From CAVQBP01 sp964448105 (GTDB lineage Bacteria; Bacteroidota; Ignavibacteria; Ignavibacteriales; Ignavibacteriaceae), in NCBI GenBank assembly GCA_964448105.1, contig CAYUVK010000055.1:1-33703 (forward strand): a DNA stretch of 33,703 nt, given 5' to 3'. Both the position numbers and the translations under genes were made by a program. Shown here in pieces: positions 23,708-31,748 of this stretch. The notes under the pieces are model-generated. The model saw nothing but the letters and a program-made list of their open reading frames with translations. It ran no database searches and was not told where the DNA came from. How positions within the stretch are numbered: the first letter of the stretch is position 1; each line of letters begins with the position of its first letter.

Positions 23708-25069
23708 TTATCCTTCTTCAATAATTTTTTCATTAAACCAATCGCCTTTGTTGAATTTAATCAAGATGGATATTGAATATATAATTATATAAACAGGCAA
23801 TGCCATCCATGCCCAGACTAATCCTAATTTCAAATATACACCGAAGAAATAAGCTAACGGAACGAAAATAAAAATATTTGTTATAACTTCTGCTTTCATT
23901 ACATAAACCGTTTTTCCTGCAGATTGTAACCCGTTAGCAAGCACTACCCCGGTTGCATAAAATATTTGTGCAAAACCGGCAATTCTTAAAGCAGGCTTCG
24001 CAACTTCAATTATTGTTTTATCAGTAGTTATTAATAACAAAACAATATCGGGCAGAAAGATGTATATCAGTCCAAGAAATAGAGTATAATAAGTAGCAAT
24101 TTTTGCAGTTTCAAATCCGTATATTTTAGCCCTTGCAAATTGACCGGAACCAAGATTATTCCCCACTAAAGTTTGTACAGCTATACCGAATCCGAAACAG
24201 GGTAAAAAAGAGATGAATAATGTGCTGATAACAGCTTGCGTTGCTGCCTGCTCATGTACACCAATTAAACCTGTAATTACAACAAAAAGCAAAAAACCGA
24301 TTAGAATAAATACATTCTGCAGCGAAACCGGGAGCGAGATTTTATAGATTGTCTTAATAATTGTCTTATCAAATTTAAAATTTCTAAAATTCTGATATCT
24401 ATGCCGGTACATCGGAAGAAGAATTATAGTTAAATAAAAAAAGAAGTCAAATAAAGTAGCCAAACTTGAAGCCAATCCGGCGCCCGCCAGTCCCATTCTC
24501 GGCATTCCTAAGTTTCCATAAATAAACAGCGTATTAAAAAATATATTAAGCAGATTTGTAACTATTCCGGAAACCATGAAAATTTTTGTTTTGCTTATTC
24601 CGAAAAAAAATCCCCTATAAGCAACGGAAATTAAAAAGAATGGAATCCCCAAAAACCTATAGAAAATATATTGAGAAGCCAAATCACCGACTGTCTTATC
24701 TGCAGCAAAAAAATGTGCAATATCACTTGACGCTAAGACTCCGATTATTGCAACAATACAACCAATACAAAAGCCTAAAATCAGGGAATTATTTAGTACA
24801 ATTGAACATCCCTTATAATCCCCCTCACCGAATTTTCTAGCAACTATAACATGTGTCCCGGTTGCTAAACTGGAAAAGAAACTAATTAGTGCCCAGGTCG
24901 CCAGGACACCCAGTCCCATTGCGGCCAAAGCATATTGTGCTTCCTCTAGTCTACCAACCATTGCAGTATCGACTAATGACACAACCATTTGAGTTGAAAG
25001 ACCGGCTATTGCAGGAAGTGCGAGTTTTAATATTCGTTTGTAGTAACTATTAACGGGAAGTAAATTCAT
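23708..25069 (-). CDS. MATE-family multidrug/sodium antiporter
   Basis: The 453-residue membrane protein has about twelve hydrophobic segments in two homologous halves, as in MATE exporters. N-terminal features are LALPAIAGLSTQMVVSLVDTAMVGRL, split here as LALPAIAGLSTQ and VDTAMVGRL (about 16-41), followed by AAMGLG; the second half has FGIAVQTLVGNNLG and ANGLQSAGKT. These match the DinF/NorM type, which couple ion entry to export of drugs or metabolites. The substrate is unknown. It begins a minus-strand run but is separated from ymdB by a 259-base repeat-bearing gap, so it may be transcribed alone. Confidence 0.9.
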   Translation of the reverse strand: MNLLPVNSYYKRILKLALPAIAGLSTQMVVSLVDTAMVGRLEEAQYALAAMGLGVLATWALISFFSSLATGTHVIVARKFGEGDYKGCSIVLNNSLILGFCIGCIVAIIGVLASSDIAHFFAADKTVGDLASQYIFYRFLGIPFFLISVAYRGFFFGISKTKIFMVSGIVTNLLNIFFNTLFIYGNLGMPRMGLAGAGLASSLATLFDFFFYLTIILLPMYRHRYQNFRNFKFDKTIIKTIYKISLPVSLQNVFILIGFLLFVVITGLIGVHEQAATQAVISTLFISFLPCFGFGIAVQTLVGNNLGSGQFARAKIYGFETAKIATYYTLFLGLIYIFLPDIVLLLITTDKTIIEVAKPALRIAGFAQIFYATGVVLANGLQSAGKTVYVMKAEVITNIFIFVPLAYFFGVYLKLGLVWAWMALPVYIIIYSISILIKFNKGDWFNEKIIEEG

Positions 25070-25260
25070 AAAGATTTAGATCAAAATATCTTACAGTAAC
25101 TTTGTAAAATATGCATTATTTTTTTTATGAAATAGAAAGATAGGATAAAACAAATAATAATAGCAACTAATATTCTTAATAAATTGATTTTTTATTGGAT
25201 GGTATTAGGAAAGAAGTTAAAATTATAAACCAAGTCCATTTATTTCGGAAAGACATAAAA

Positions 25261-25285
25261 AAACCGGATATAAAATATCCGGTTT
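25261..25285 (-). terminator. Intrinsic terminator of the 42-residue membrane protein gene
   Basis: AAACCGGATAT and ATATCCGGTTT form a perfect 11-bp stem with an AAA loop. On the minus strand it is followed by a T tract (the A run ending at 25260) and lies 45 bases after the stop of the small gene at 25331. Upstream of the MATE gene (25070-25260) I see nothing else. Confidence 0.8.
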
Positions 25286-25330
25286 CAAGAATCCCCTCTC
25301 CCTTAATTCTTTTTTCTAACCACCCAAAAT

Positions 25331-25459
25331 TTATTTAAAAAAAACAACGGCAAATAAAACATAGATTATCCATGCAACTAGCCAGCCGAATGCTATAAAC
25401 AGCATAAAAAACAGTGCGGTATAATCTGAAATAAAATCTTTAATCTTTCCTATTGTCAT
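25331..25459 (-). CDS. 42-residue single-span membrane microprotein
   Basis: A short frame beginning at the ATG complementary to 25457-25459 has a good ribosome site (GAGGTGGGAA just upstream) and ends in TAA. It encodes 42 residues: a short polar N-terminus MTIGKIKDFISDY, then TALFFMLFIAFGWLVAWI and a further hydrophobic stretch up to FFK. One membrane helix, possibly two close ones, is expected. A perfect intrinsic terminator follows, so the unit looks like a small independent gene. I do not recognise a family. It is too short for common gene-finding cut-offs. Small one-helix proteins often bind to larger membrane complexes, but nothing here identifies a partner. Confidence 0.7.
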   Translation of the reverse strand: MTIGKIKDFISDYTALFFMLFIAFGWLVAWIIYVLFAVVFFK

Positions 25460-25869
25460 TTCCCACCTCAACTATTAATGAGACCGCTAAATGTAAAAAA
25501 AAACAATTATTATACCAATAAAATAACATGAATATCACTTTATGCTATGAATTAAAGAGTATGAATTAGCAATTATGAGAAATTTCTTTCTTATTGACGG
25601 GAATAATAAAGTTAGATAAATGTTAAAAAATCCGCTTTCTCTTCTTTGCCATTAAACGGATATATCTTATTGATTCACCCGGTTATTTCCATTTAAGAAA
25701 ATAATTATAGTGTTACCCCGGACACATTAATATTTTTTTTAATCAGCTAACTTTTACCAAGTAATACTAATACTCATTCCAGTATTGCTTACTCCCTTTT
25801 ATTGTTAGGTATAAAATAAAAATAGCTCTTGTTTCAATAAATAATAATAAAATTATTTTAATTGCTGTT
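25460..25869. other. Gap holding two divergent promoters; one imperfect inverted repeat
   Basis: About 410 AT-rich bases separate the microprotein start (minus) from the kinase start (plus). No further open frame is credible. AAGTAATACT (25759-25768) and AGTATTGCTT (25781-25790) are reverse complements at nine of ten positions, about 80 bases before the kinase ATG, and could be an operator. I could not choose promoters with confidence. Confidence 0.4.
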
Positions 25870-27333
25870 ATGAACCAACCTGTATCAATTGAAGAACTAA
25901 AAAAGGTTATTGCCCTGCGGGATCTGCCCGATGAACATCTTGAATGGATATTAGCTCATTCAGAATATGAAGAGCATGAGGATGGAGATGTAATTTACAA
26001 AACAGGTGAGCCAATTGATGCGATGTCTTTCCTGCTAGAAGGAAAAAGTTACTTTTATATGAATATAAACGGCCGGCTAGTTTATTACTTCAGTTTTGAG
26101 AATAATGATCTTACCGGAGGTGTATCCGGGTTACTGCCGTACTCAAGAATGCGAACTTCACCAGGCACTTCTTATGCCGTCGGAAAAGTGCGTGCGCTTA
26201 CGCTTCATAAAAAATATTTTCACGAACTGGAACAGCTTAGTCCCGATTTTAACCAACGCCTAATTGGTTATATGACCGAAAGAGCCCGCGTTTTTGCAAC
26301 CACACAAATGCAGCAGGAAAAAGTAAGTGCACTCGGGAAGCTTGCTGCCGGAATTGCACATGAAATGAACAATCCCGCATCTGCAATTGACAGGATATCT
26401 GAAGAGTTGGATAAAAGATTAAAACTTAACTTTGAGCTTACTGAAAAACTACTAAAGCATAATATTTCTCCCGATCTAATCCGGAATATCCGAGATATAG
26501 CACATAATAAAAAAAATAATCATTTCGCAAAAACTAAATTTACCGCTCTTCAACGTATTCAAAAGGAAGATGAACTGAATGAGTGGCTAAATGAAAAAGG
26601 ATTTAACAGCCGGAATGAAATTGCAGAAACATTAACAGAGGCAGGTTTTTCACAGGATGACTTGGAAATAATTAAAAGTGACGTTGGCGATGAAGCATTT
26701 CAAAATATTCTTAACTGGCTTGAAAATTTACTTAGCTCTGAAAGGATAATAAAAGATCTTGAAGACGCGTCCGGACGTATTACAATGTTAGTCGGTGCTA
26801 TTAAATCACATGTGCATATGGACAGGTCCGGAGATCTTTATTGCACGGATATTCATAAGGATATTGAAGATACTCTTATTCTTCTCGGATATAAAATACG
26901 TGAGAAAAATATCCATGTAAAAAAAATTTTCTGTGAAGATTTACCGGAAGTTGAAGTTTATATCGGGGAATTGAACCAAGTATGGACTAATATTATTGAT
27001 AATGCCATCTACGCTATACCGCAGAACGGTGAAATTGTAATCGAAACCGAATGCGATAAAAAAAACATAACAGTAAGGATTACTGATAATGGCACCGGTA
27101 TTCCTAAAGAAATCTTATCCCGCATATTTGATCCTTTTTTTACAACAAAGAAAGTAGGAGAAGGAACGGGAATAGGTCTTGACATTGTAAGGAACGTAAT
27201 CAACCGGCATAACGGTGAAATAAAAGTAAATTCCATCCCGGGTAAAACTGAATTTATTATCAGTTTACCGGTTTCTCAAAATTTAGCAACTAAAGAAATA
27301 AAAGATGAAACTACCATTCATAATAATAATTGA
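25870..27333 (+). CDS. Cyclic-nucleotide-binding-domain sensor histidine kinase
   Basis: The 487-residue soluble kinase has no membrane segment. Residues about 15-135 form a CRP/cNMP-binding-like domain (DGDVIYKTGEPIDAMSFLLEGK, seen here as DGDVIYKTGE and MSFLLEGK). Then comes the dimerisation domain with phospho-His164 in GIAHEMNNPASAI and the ATPase domain (about 360-470: NIIDNAIYAI, DNGTGIP, FFTTKKVGEGTGIGL). An insert of about 150 residues lies between the H box and the ATPase domain. Its last 29 bases overlap the start of the receiver-reductase gene, so the two are translationally coupled and probably form a kinase-effector pair. The ligand of the N-terminal domain may be a cyclic nucleotide, but key phosphate-binding residues are not obvious. 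Confidence 0.88.
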   Translation: MNQPVSIEELKKVIALRDLPDEHLEWILAHSEYEEHEDGDVIYKTGEPIDAMSFLLEGKSYFYMNINGRLVYYFSFENNDLTGGVSGLLPYSRMRTSPGTSYAVGKVRALTLHKKYFHELEQLSPDFNQRLIGYMTERARVFATTQMQQEKVSALGKLAAGIAHEMNNPASAIDRISEELDKRLKLNFELTEKLLKHNISPDLIRNIRDIAHNKKNNHFAKTKFTALQRIQKEDELNEWLNEKGFNSRNEIAETLTEAGFSQDDLEIIKSDVGDEAFQNILNWLENLLSSERIIKDLEDASGRITMLVGAIKSHVHMDRSGDLYCTDIHKDIEDTLILLGYKIREKNIHVKKIFCEDLPEVEVYIGELNQVWTNIIDNAIYAIPQNGEIVIETECDKKNITVRITDNGTGIPKEILSRIFDPFFTTKKVGEGTGIGLDIVRNVINRHNGEIKVNSIPGKTEFIISLPVSQNLATKEIKDETTIHNNN

Positions 27334-28966
27334 TGATGATATCCAAGTATTAAGAGCTATCCAGCGGGATGTGAGGAATAAATTCCGTGAGGAGTACAAA
27401 GTACTTGCAACCGAATCTGCTGCAGAAGCTCTCGAAGCAGTTAAAGAATTAAAATTAAAAAATGAAGCTGTTGCACTTTTTATTTCCGACCAGCGGATGC
27501 CTGAAATGGAAGGGACTGCTTTCATGGAAAAAGCAAAGGTAATCTTTCCCGAAGCAAAAAAAGTATTGTTAACTGCATATTCGGATATTGAAGCAGCAAT
27601 CAAAGCCATTAACACATTAAGGCTGGATTATTACCTACTTAAACCGTGGAACCCGCCGGAAGAAAAACTTTATCCCGTATTAAATGATCTGCTTGAGGAT
27701 TGGCAGAATAGCTTTATCCCTGAGTTTGAAGGAATAAAAATCATCGGCTACCAATGGTCACCTGTATCACATAGGATAAAAGATTTTTTAACCGGCAATT
27801 TAATTCCGTATAAGTGGCTTGATGTTGAATTAAATAAAGAAGCAGAAGAATTATTAAATATACATAAAATAGAATCAAACGAATTACCGGCAGTTCTATT
27901 TGAAGATGGCTCTTTGTTAAAAAGCCCTACCGAAATTGAGATAGCAAAAAAAATCGGACTGAAATCAACAGCATCAGAAGAACTTTATGATGTTGTAATT
28001 GTCGGTGCTGGACCGGCAGGTTTAGCTGCCGCGGTCTATGGCGGTACAGAGGGCTTGAAAACACTTATGATAGAAAAGCACGCTCCCGGGGGGCAGGCCG
28101 GCACAAGCTCAAGAATTGAAAATTATCTCGGGTTCCCTTCGGGACTTTCGGGTGCAGACTTAACCAGGAGAGCCTTAACCCAGGCAACAAGATTTGGAGT
28201 TGAGCTTCTTTCACCCTGCCAGGTTGTTGATATAAATACAAAAGGCAACTATAAAATTCTGTCTCTTTCCAACGGACCCGAAATAAAAACACACACAGTT
28301 ATAATATCCACAGGTGTTGATTATAAAACCCTGGATACTAAGGGAATAAATGAATTAACAGGTGCGGGAGTTTATTATGGTTCGGCAACAGCAGAAGCAC
28401 ATTCCTGTAAAGGTAAAAATGTTTTTATTGTCGGAGGAGGTAATTCTGCTGGACAGGCTGCAATGTATCTTTCCGGTTTTGCTAAAAATGTCTTTATAGT
28501 AATCAGGAAAAACTCTCTTGATTCAACAATGTCACGATACCTGATTGATCAAATCAATAGAACAAATAATATAGCTTTAGTAACTAATTCTAAAGTTGTT
28601 GAAACAATAGGAAATAACAGACTTGAGTGTATCACTTTAGAAAATATCGAAACAGGTGAAAAGAATACTAATGAAGCCGGGGCTCTGTTTATTTTCATTG
28701 GTGCCAGACCTGAAACCAGCTGGATTAAATTAAATATCTTTAAAGACTCAAAAGGTTTTATTGAAACAGGGAGAGATTTATTTAAATCTGAAAATTTTAA
28801 AAAGGTATGGAAGCTTAAGCGCGATCCTTACCCGCTTGAAACCTGCATCCCCGGAATTTTTTCTGCCGGTGATGTAAGAGCCGGGGCTATGAACCGTGTA
28901 GCTTCTGCTGTAGGCGAAGGAGCAATGGCAATCAAGCTCGTTCATGAATATCTTGCGGGAGTTTAA
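27305..28966 (+). CDS. Receiver / glutaredoxin-like / thioredoxin-reductase-like fusion protein
   Basis: The 553-residue protein has three parts. Residues 1-135 are a phosphoreceiver domain (acidic D10-D12, phosphoacceptor Asp62 in SDQRMPEM, Thr90, Lys113 in LLKPW). Residues about 143-220 look like a glutaredoxin-fold domain, with WSPVSHRIKDFLTGN and LPAVLFEDGSLL but no CxxC. Residues about 227-553 are a thioredoxin-reductase-like flavoprotein: FAD site VVIVGAGPAGLAAAVYGG, PGGQAGTSSRIENYLGFP, NAD(P) loop VGGGNSAGQA (376-385) and GIFSAGDVRAGAMNRVASA. Where TrxR has its active CxxC, this protein has YYGSATAEA (357-365), so it cannot reduce thioredoxin in the usual way. Database entries often name this architecture fused response regulator/thioredoxin-disulfide reductase. 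Phosphorylation by the overlapping kinase gene's product would control a redox output of unknown substrate. Confidence 0.85.
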   Translation: MKLPFIIIIDDDIQVLRAIQRDVRNKFREEYKVLATESAAEALEAVKELKLKNEAVALFISDQRMPEMEGTAFMEKAKVIFPEAKKVLLTAYSDIEAAIKAINTLRLDYYLLKPWNPPEEKLYPVLNDLLEDWQNSFIPEFEGIKIIGYQWSPVSHRIKDFLTGNLIPYKWLDVELNKEAEELLNIHKIESNELPAVLFEDGSLLKSPTEIEIAKKIGLKSTASEELYDVVIVGAGPAGLAAAVYGGTEGLKTLMIEKHAPGGQAGTSSRIENYLGFPSGLSGADLTRRALTQATRFGVELLSPCQVVDINTKGNYKILSLSNGPEIKTHTVIISTGVDYKTLDTKGINELTGAGVYYGSATAEAHSCKGKNVFIVGGGNSAGQAAMYLSGFAKNVFIVIRKNSLDSTMSRYLIDQINRTNNIALVTNSKVVETIGNNRLECITLENIETGEKNTNEAGALFIFIGARPETSWIKLNIFKDSKGFIETGRDLFKSENFKKVWKLKRDPYPLETCIPGIFSAGDVRAGAMNRVASAVGEGAMAIKLVHEYLAGV

Positions 28967-29030
28967 TTTATTATACCATGTTTTATTAGTGATTCACTAA
29001 ACGAAATTTAAATAAATATTGAGGGTAAAA

Positions 29031-29294
29031 ATGGATAGATATATTGTAATTTCCTCTCATACTCCGGAAGATTGCAAAATGGCAGTGAAGCAGTTCAGGC
29101 AGTATAATGCCGGATTCCTTACACATTTTGAATGGGGCTGTGCAGATAATGATCATACAGCTTATGTGATAATAAATGCCGATGACCATGATAATGCAAG
29201 AATGTCTGTTCCTCCGATCTTTCGCGAAAAAACTAAAGTCGTAAAACTTACTAATTTCGATCCGATGAAGACAGAAGATCCCTATCATCCATAA
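29031..29294 (+). CDS. Small protein of unknown function linked to the kinase-reductase pair
   Basis: From ATG 29031, preceded by GAGGGT, the product has 87 residues; a TTG at 29019 in the same frame is less likely. It starts MDRYIVISSHTPEDC and contains FLTHFEWGCADNDHTAYVII, FREKTKVVKL and TNFDP. The predicted fold is a compact alpha/beta domain (ferredoxin-like, as in dimeric alpha-beta barrel or monooxygenase-like small proteins). Two Cys residues and several His are candidate ligands. It follows the receiver-reductase gene by 64 bases on the same strand, so it is probably the third gene of that unit. I recall similar small proteins beside this kinase-reductase pair, but could not check. 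Function unknown. Confidence 0.7.
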   Translation: MDRYIVISSHTPEDCKMAVKQFRQYNAGFLTHFEWGCADNDHTAYVIINADDHDNARMSVPPIFREKTKVVKLTNFDPMKTEDPYHP

Positions 29295-29338
29295 AGTAAA
29301 GTGAAGCTGTAAAAGAACTGATTTTAATTCCGGAACTT

Positions 29339-29387
29339 GATTGGATGGCAATTATTTAGGACAAAATTTAAAGAAAACCATCCAATC
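29339..29387. repeat. 10-bp inverted repeat between convergent units
   Basis: GATTGGATGG (29339-29348) and its exact reverse complement CCATCCAATC (29378-29387) enclose 29 bases. It follows the small gene's stop and faces the convergent SpeE-like gene, a site suited to a bidirectional terminator, but there is no T tract. A degenerate ATCCGG/TATCGGG repeat follows at about 29457-29491. Confidence 0.5.
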
Positions 29388-29540
29388 TCCATATTAAAAC
29401 CTTACTTTTCATAATTTTTCTTCCCACAAATATGATTGCTGATACACCAATAATTTATCCGGCATCCGGTATCATGTATCGGGTATTTAGAGATCGGAAA
29501 TTATTCAAATATTTCTCTATTCTATCGCCACAATATTTTT

Positions 29541-31748
29541 TTAAATTATGAGGAATATCAAGAAAAAAGTAATCATAGTAACGATTAGTGAGGTTGATAG
29601 TATCCCTAAAACAGGAATACAAATAAAGCTTGCAGCAATTGACCCAAAGCTGCCGCCAATCAGGTCGATTGAATAAAGAGGTTTTACCTGTTCGAGTTGA
29701 TTATTTACATTATTTAAACTTGCAAAAGCAAAAATTCCCGAGACAAAAAATCCGTTAAACAATAAAAAAATACTGATCGTTAAAAGTTCATTCAGTGTAT
29801 TGGTTTTAGTTAAGTAATAGATCATGAGATTCATAAATGTAAAAGCAATTAGTAAAAAAATTCCTATAAGTTTAAAGCTTATTATTTTTCTTGATTTAAA
29901 AAGCTTGTGAACAATAATAGCTCCCAGTGAAAGTCCTAGCATAAACATCATTAAAAGCAGACCGATATCACGGTATAGAATACCGTTCTTTGTTTGATAA
30001 AGAATAAGTAAAAGAGTTTCCAGGATCATCCCAATAAAACCCGCTCCGAATACCAAGACCATTCTTTTCAATTGATAATATTTTCTTCCGACAATAAATA
30101 ATCCGGCAAGAATGATTATTAAACTAATTATTATTATTGATTTATTTAAATAAAGAAAATTATGAGAGGAAATATCGAAGTCCTTTAATTCCGGGATAAA
30201 TTTTGAAAGCCAAATAGACATTGTATATCCAAAGCATACGGGTTTAAGATCAGAATTAATATTTTGTGTTTCGCCTGACAGTAATCTTTGTATTTCCGAG
30301 AACCTGTCGTTGGTAAAAATATAATTGATGTATTGGGGAGAAACAAGATTGGTTTTCAATCTCCTTTCACTAAACCGGTTGCCAAGTAATTTTGTATCTG
30401 CTGTTAATTTAGATTTGGAAGCGATAAAAATATTTGTAACTCCCGGTAATACAAGGATGTTTCCAAAACCTGATTTTAAAGCAGCATAAATACTTTTGTT
30501 CCTTTCAGTTAATTGTGATGTCCATATATTTTCGGAAGAACGGATTTTGAAAGCAAGTATCCCTTCATTATTCAAAGTCTTCGCACATTGAGCGAAAAAT
30601 TCTTTTGTATAAAAGCGGTTATTTTGGGCAGACATCGGCTCGGGCATTCCAACCAAAATAACATCGTAAGAATACTGTGACTGGAGATATTTCCTTGGAT
30701 CGTTATAAATAATATTTACTTTTTTGTTATTTAAGGAATTAACTAAATTCTCAGGCAGATATTTTTGCAGCGCTTCAATAATACTCTTATTTATTTCGAC
30801 ATAAGTAATTTTATTAACCGGAAGTTTTAATAGTTCTGCAGCTATTCCTTCAAATCCTCCGCCAAGTATAAGAACATTATTAAGTTTATCAGTTTGTAAA
30901 GTTGATAATTGAACAAACTCTTCCGCGGAAACTCCCTGCGTTTCATAAGAAAGTGCATCATCCCCGAACACGCAAATTTGTTTTTCCGGTTTAGTAATCG
31001 TAACACGATTATATGGCGTATCTATCGTTTCTGCTAAAAATGGATGATTCCATGAAGTCATTAAAAAATCAATTTTGCGTGATAATCCAAATAAAAAAAG
31101 AATGAAAATAAATAAAGCGAGCGAAATAAAATTCTGCAATCTCTTACCCACTTTAAAAGAAAAATAAACTGCAACGAACGCTGTTAATGCCGAGCAAATT
31201 AATGCTATGGAAAAATTGCTTATTTTAAAAGTCAAGAAAATCGTTGAGCTTAAACCCCCTATAACACCGCCAATACTTTCAATGGAATATGCCTTTGCCA
31301 ATGTTTCATTTTCACTTATATATTTTTTTGCAACCCATTGGAACATGATACCTGCAAAAAAACTTACCGGTAACAATGCGATCAACAATCCGGTAATTTG
31401 AGTTGTGAAAGGAAGATATCCTCCTTCAACACCTCCGAATATTTTTCTAATACCGCGGATAAAAGCAATGTCTATTAACAATACAAGTGCAGAAAGAATG
31501 AATAATGAATATATAGTTTTCTCTTTTGGAATAATTGAACTACGGCCAACAAAGACACCAACCGCTGTTCCTATTAACCAGAATCCGAACGACAGAATAT
31601 AGATCAATTCAATTCCATAAAAAGCTACGTTTAATTCTCTTAGAATAACTACCTGACCGAGGATCGAATAAAAACCTGCAGTAATGAGATATATGACGGT
31701 ATGATTAATATTTAATTGATTAATGAAATTCCTGTTCACTAAAAACAT
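29541..31748 (-). CDS. Membrane protein with spermidine-synthase-like methyltransferase-fold domain
   Basis: The protein has about 735 residues from the ATG at 31748; an earlier ATG at 31793 would overlap the upstream gene by 74 bases. The N-terminal part has six to seven hydrophobic segments with conserved-looking GQVVILRELNVAFYGIEL and AYSIESIGGVIGG. The middle has a spermidine-synthase/SAM-type Rossmann domain: VLILGGGFEGIAAELLKL, YVEINKSII and YDVILVGMPEP. Another five to six hydrophobic segments follow. Where aminopropyltransferases have a catalytic Asp (D-x-x-D-P), this protein has G-M-P-E-P, so polyamine synthesis is doubtful. It overlaps the Memo-AMMECR1 gene by a few bases and lies downstream in the same direction, so it is likely part of that unit. 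It may act on a lipid or membrane substrate. Confidence 0.75.
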   Translation of the reverse strand: MFLVNRNFINQLNINHTVIYLITAGFYSILGQVVILRELNVAFYGIELIYILSFGFWLIGTAVGVFVGRSSIIPKEKTIYSLFILSALVLLIDIAFIRGIRKIFGGVEGGYLPFTTQITGLLIALLPVSFFAGIMFQWVAKKYISENETLAKAYSIESIGGVIGGLSSTIFLTFKISNFSIALICSALTAFVAVYFSFKVGKRLQNFISLALFIFILFLFGLSRKIDFLMTSWNHPFLAETIDTPYNRVTITKPEKQICVFGDDALSYETQGVSAEEFVQLSTLQTDKLNNVLILGGGFEGIAAELLKLPVNKITYVEINKSIIEALQKYLPENLVNSLNNKKVNIIYNDPRKYLQSQYSYDVILVGMPEPMSAQNNRFYTKEFFAQCAKTLNNEGILAFKIRSSENIWTSQLTERNKSIYAALKSGFGNILVLPGVTNIFIASKSKLTADTKLLGNRFSERRLKTNLVSPQYINYIFTNDRFSEIQRLLSGETQNINSDLKPVCFGYTMSIWLSKFIPELKDFDISSHNFLYLNKSIIIISLIIILAGLFIVGRKYYQLKRMVLVFGAGFIGMILETLLLILYQTKNGILYRDIGLLLMMFMLGLSLGAIIVHKLFKSRKIISFKLIGIFLLIAFTFMNLMIYYLTKTNTLNELLTISIFLLFNGFFVSGIFAFASLNNVNNQLEQVKPLYSIDLIGGSFGSIAASFICIPVLGILSTSLIVTMITFFLIFLII

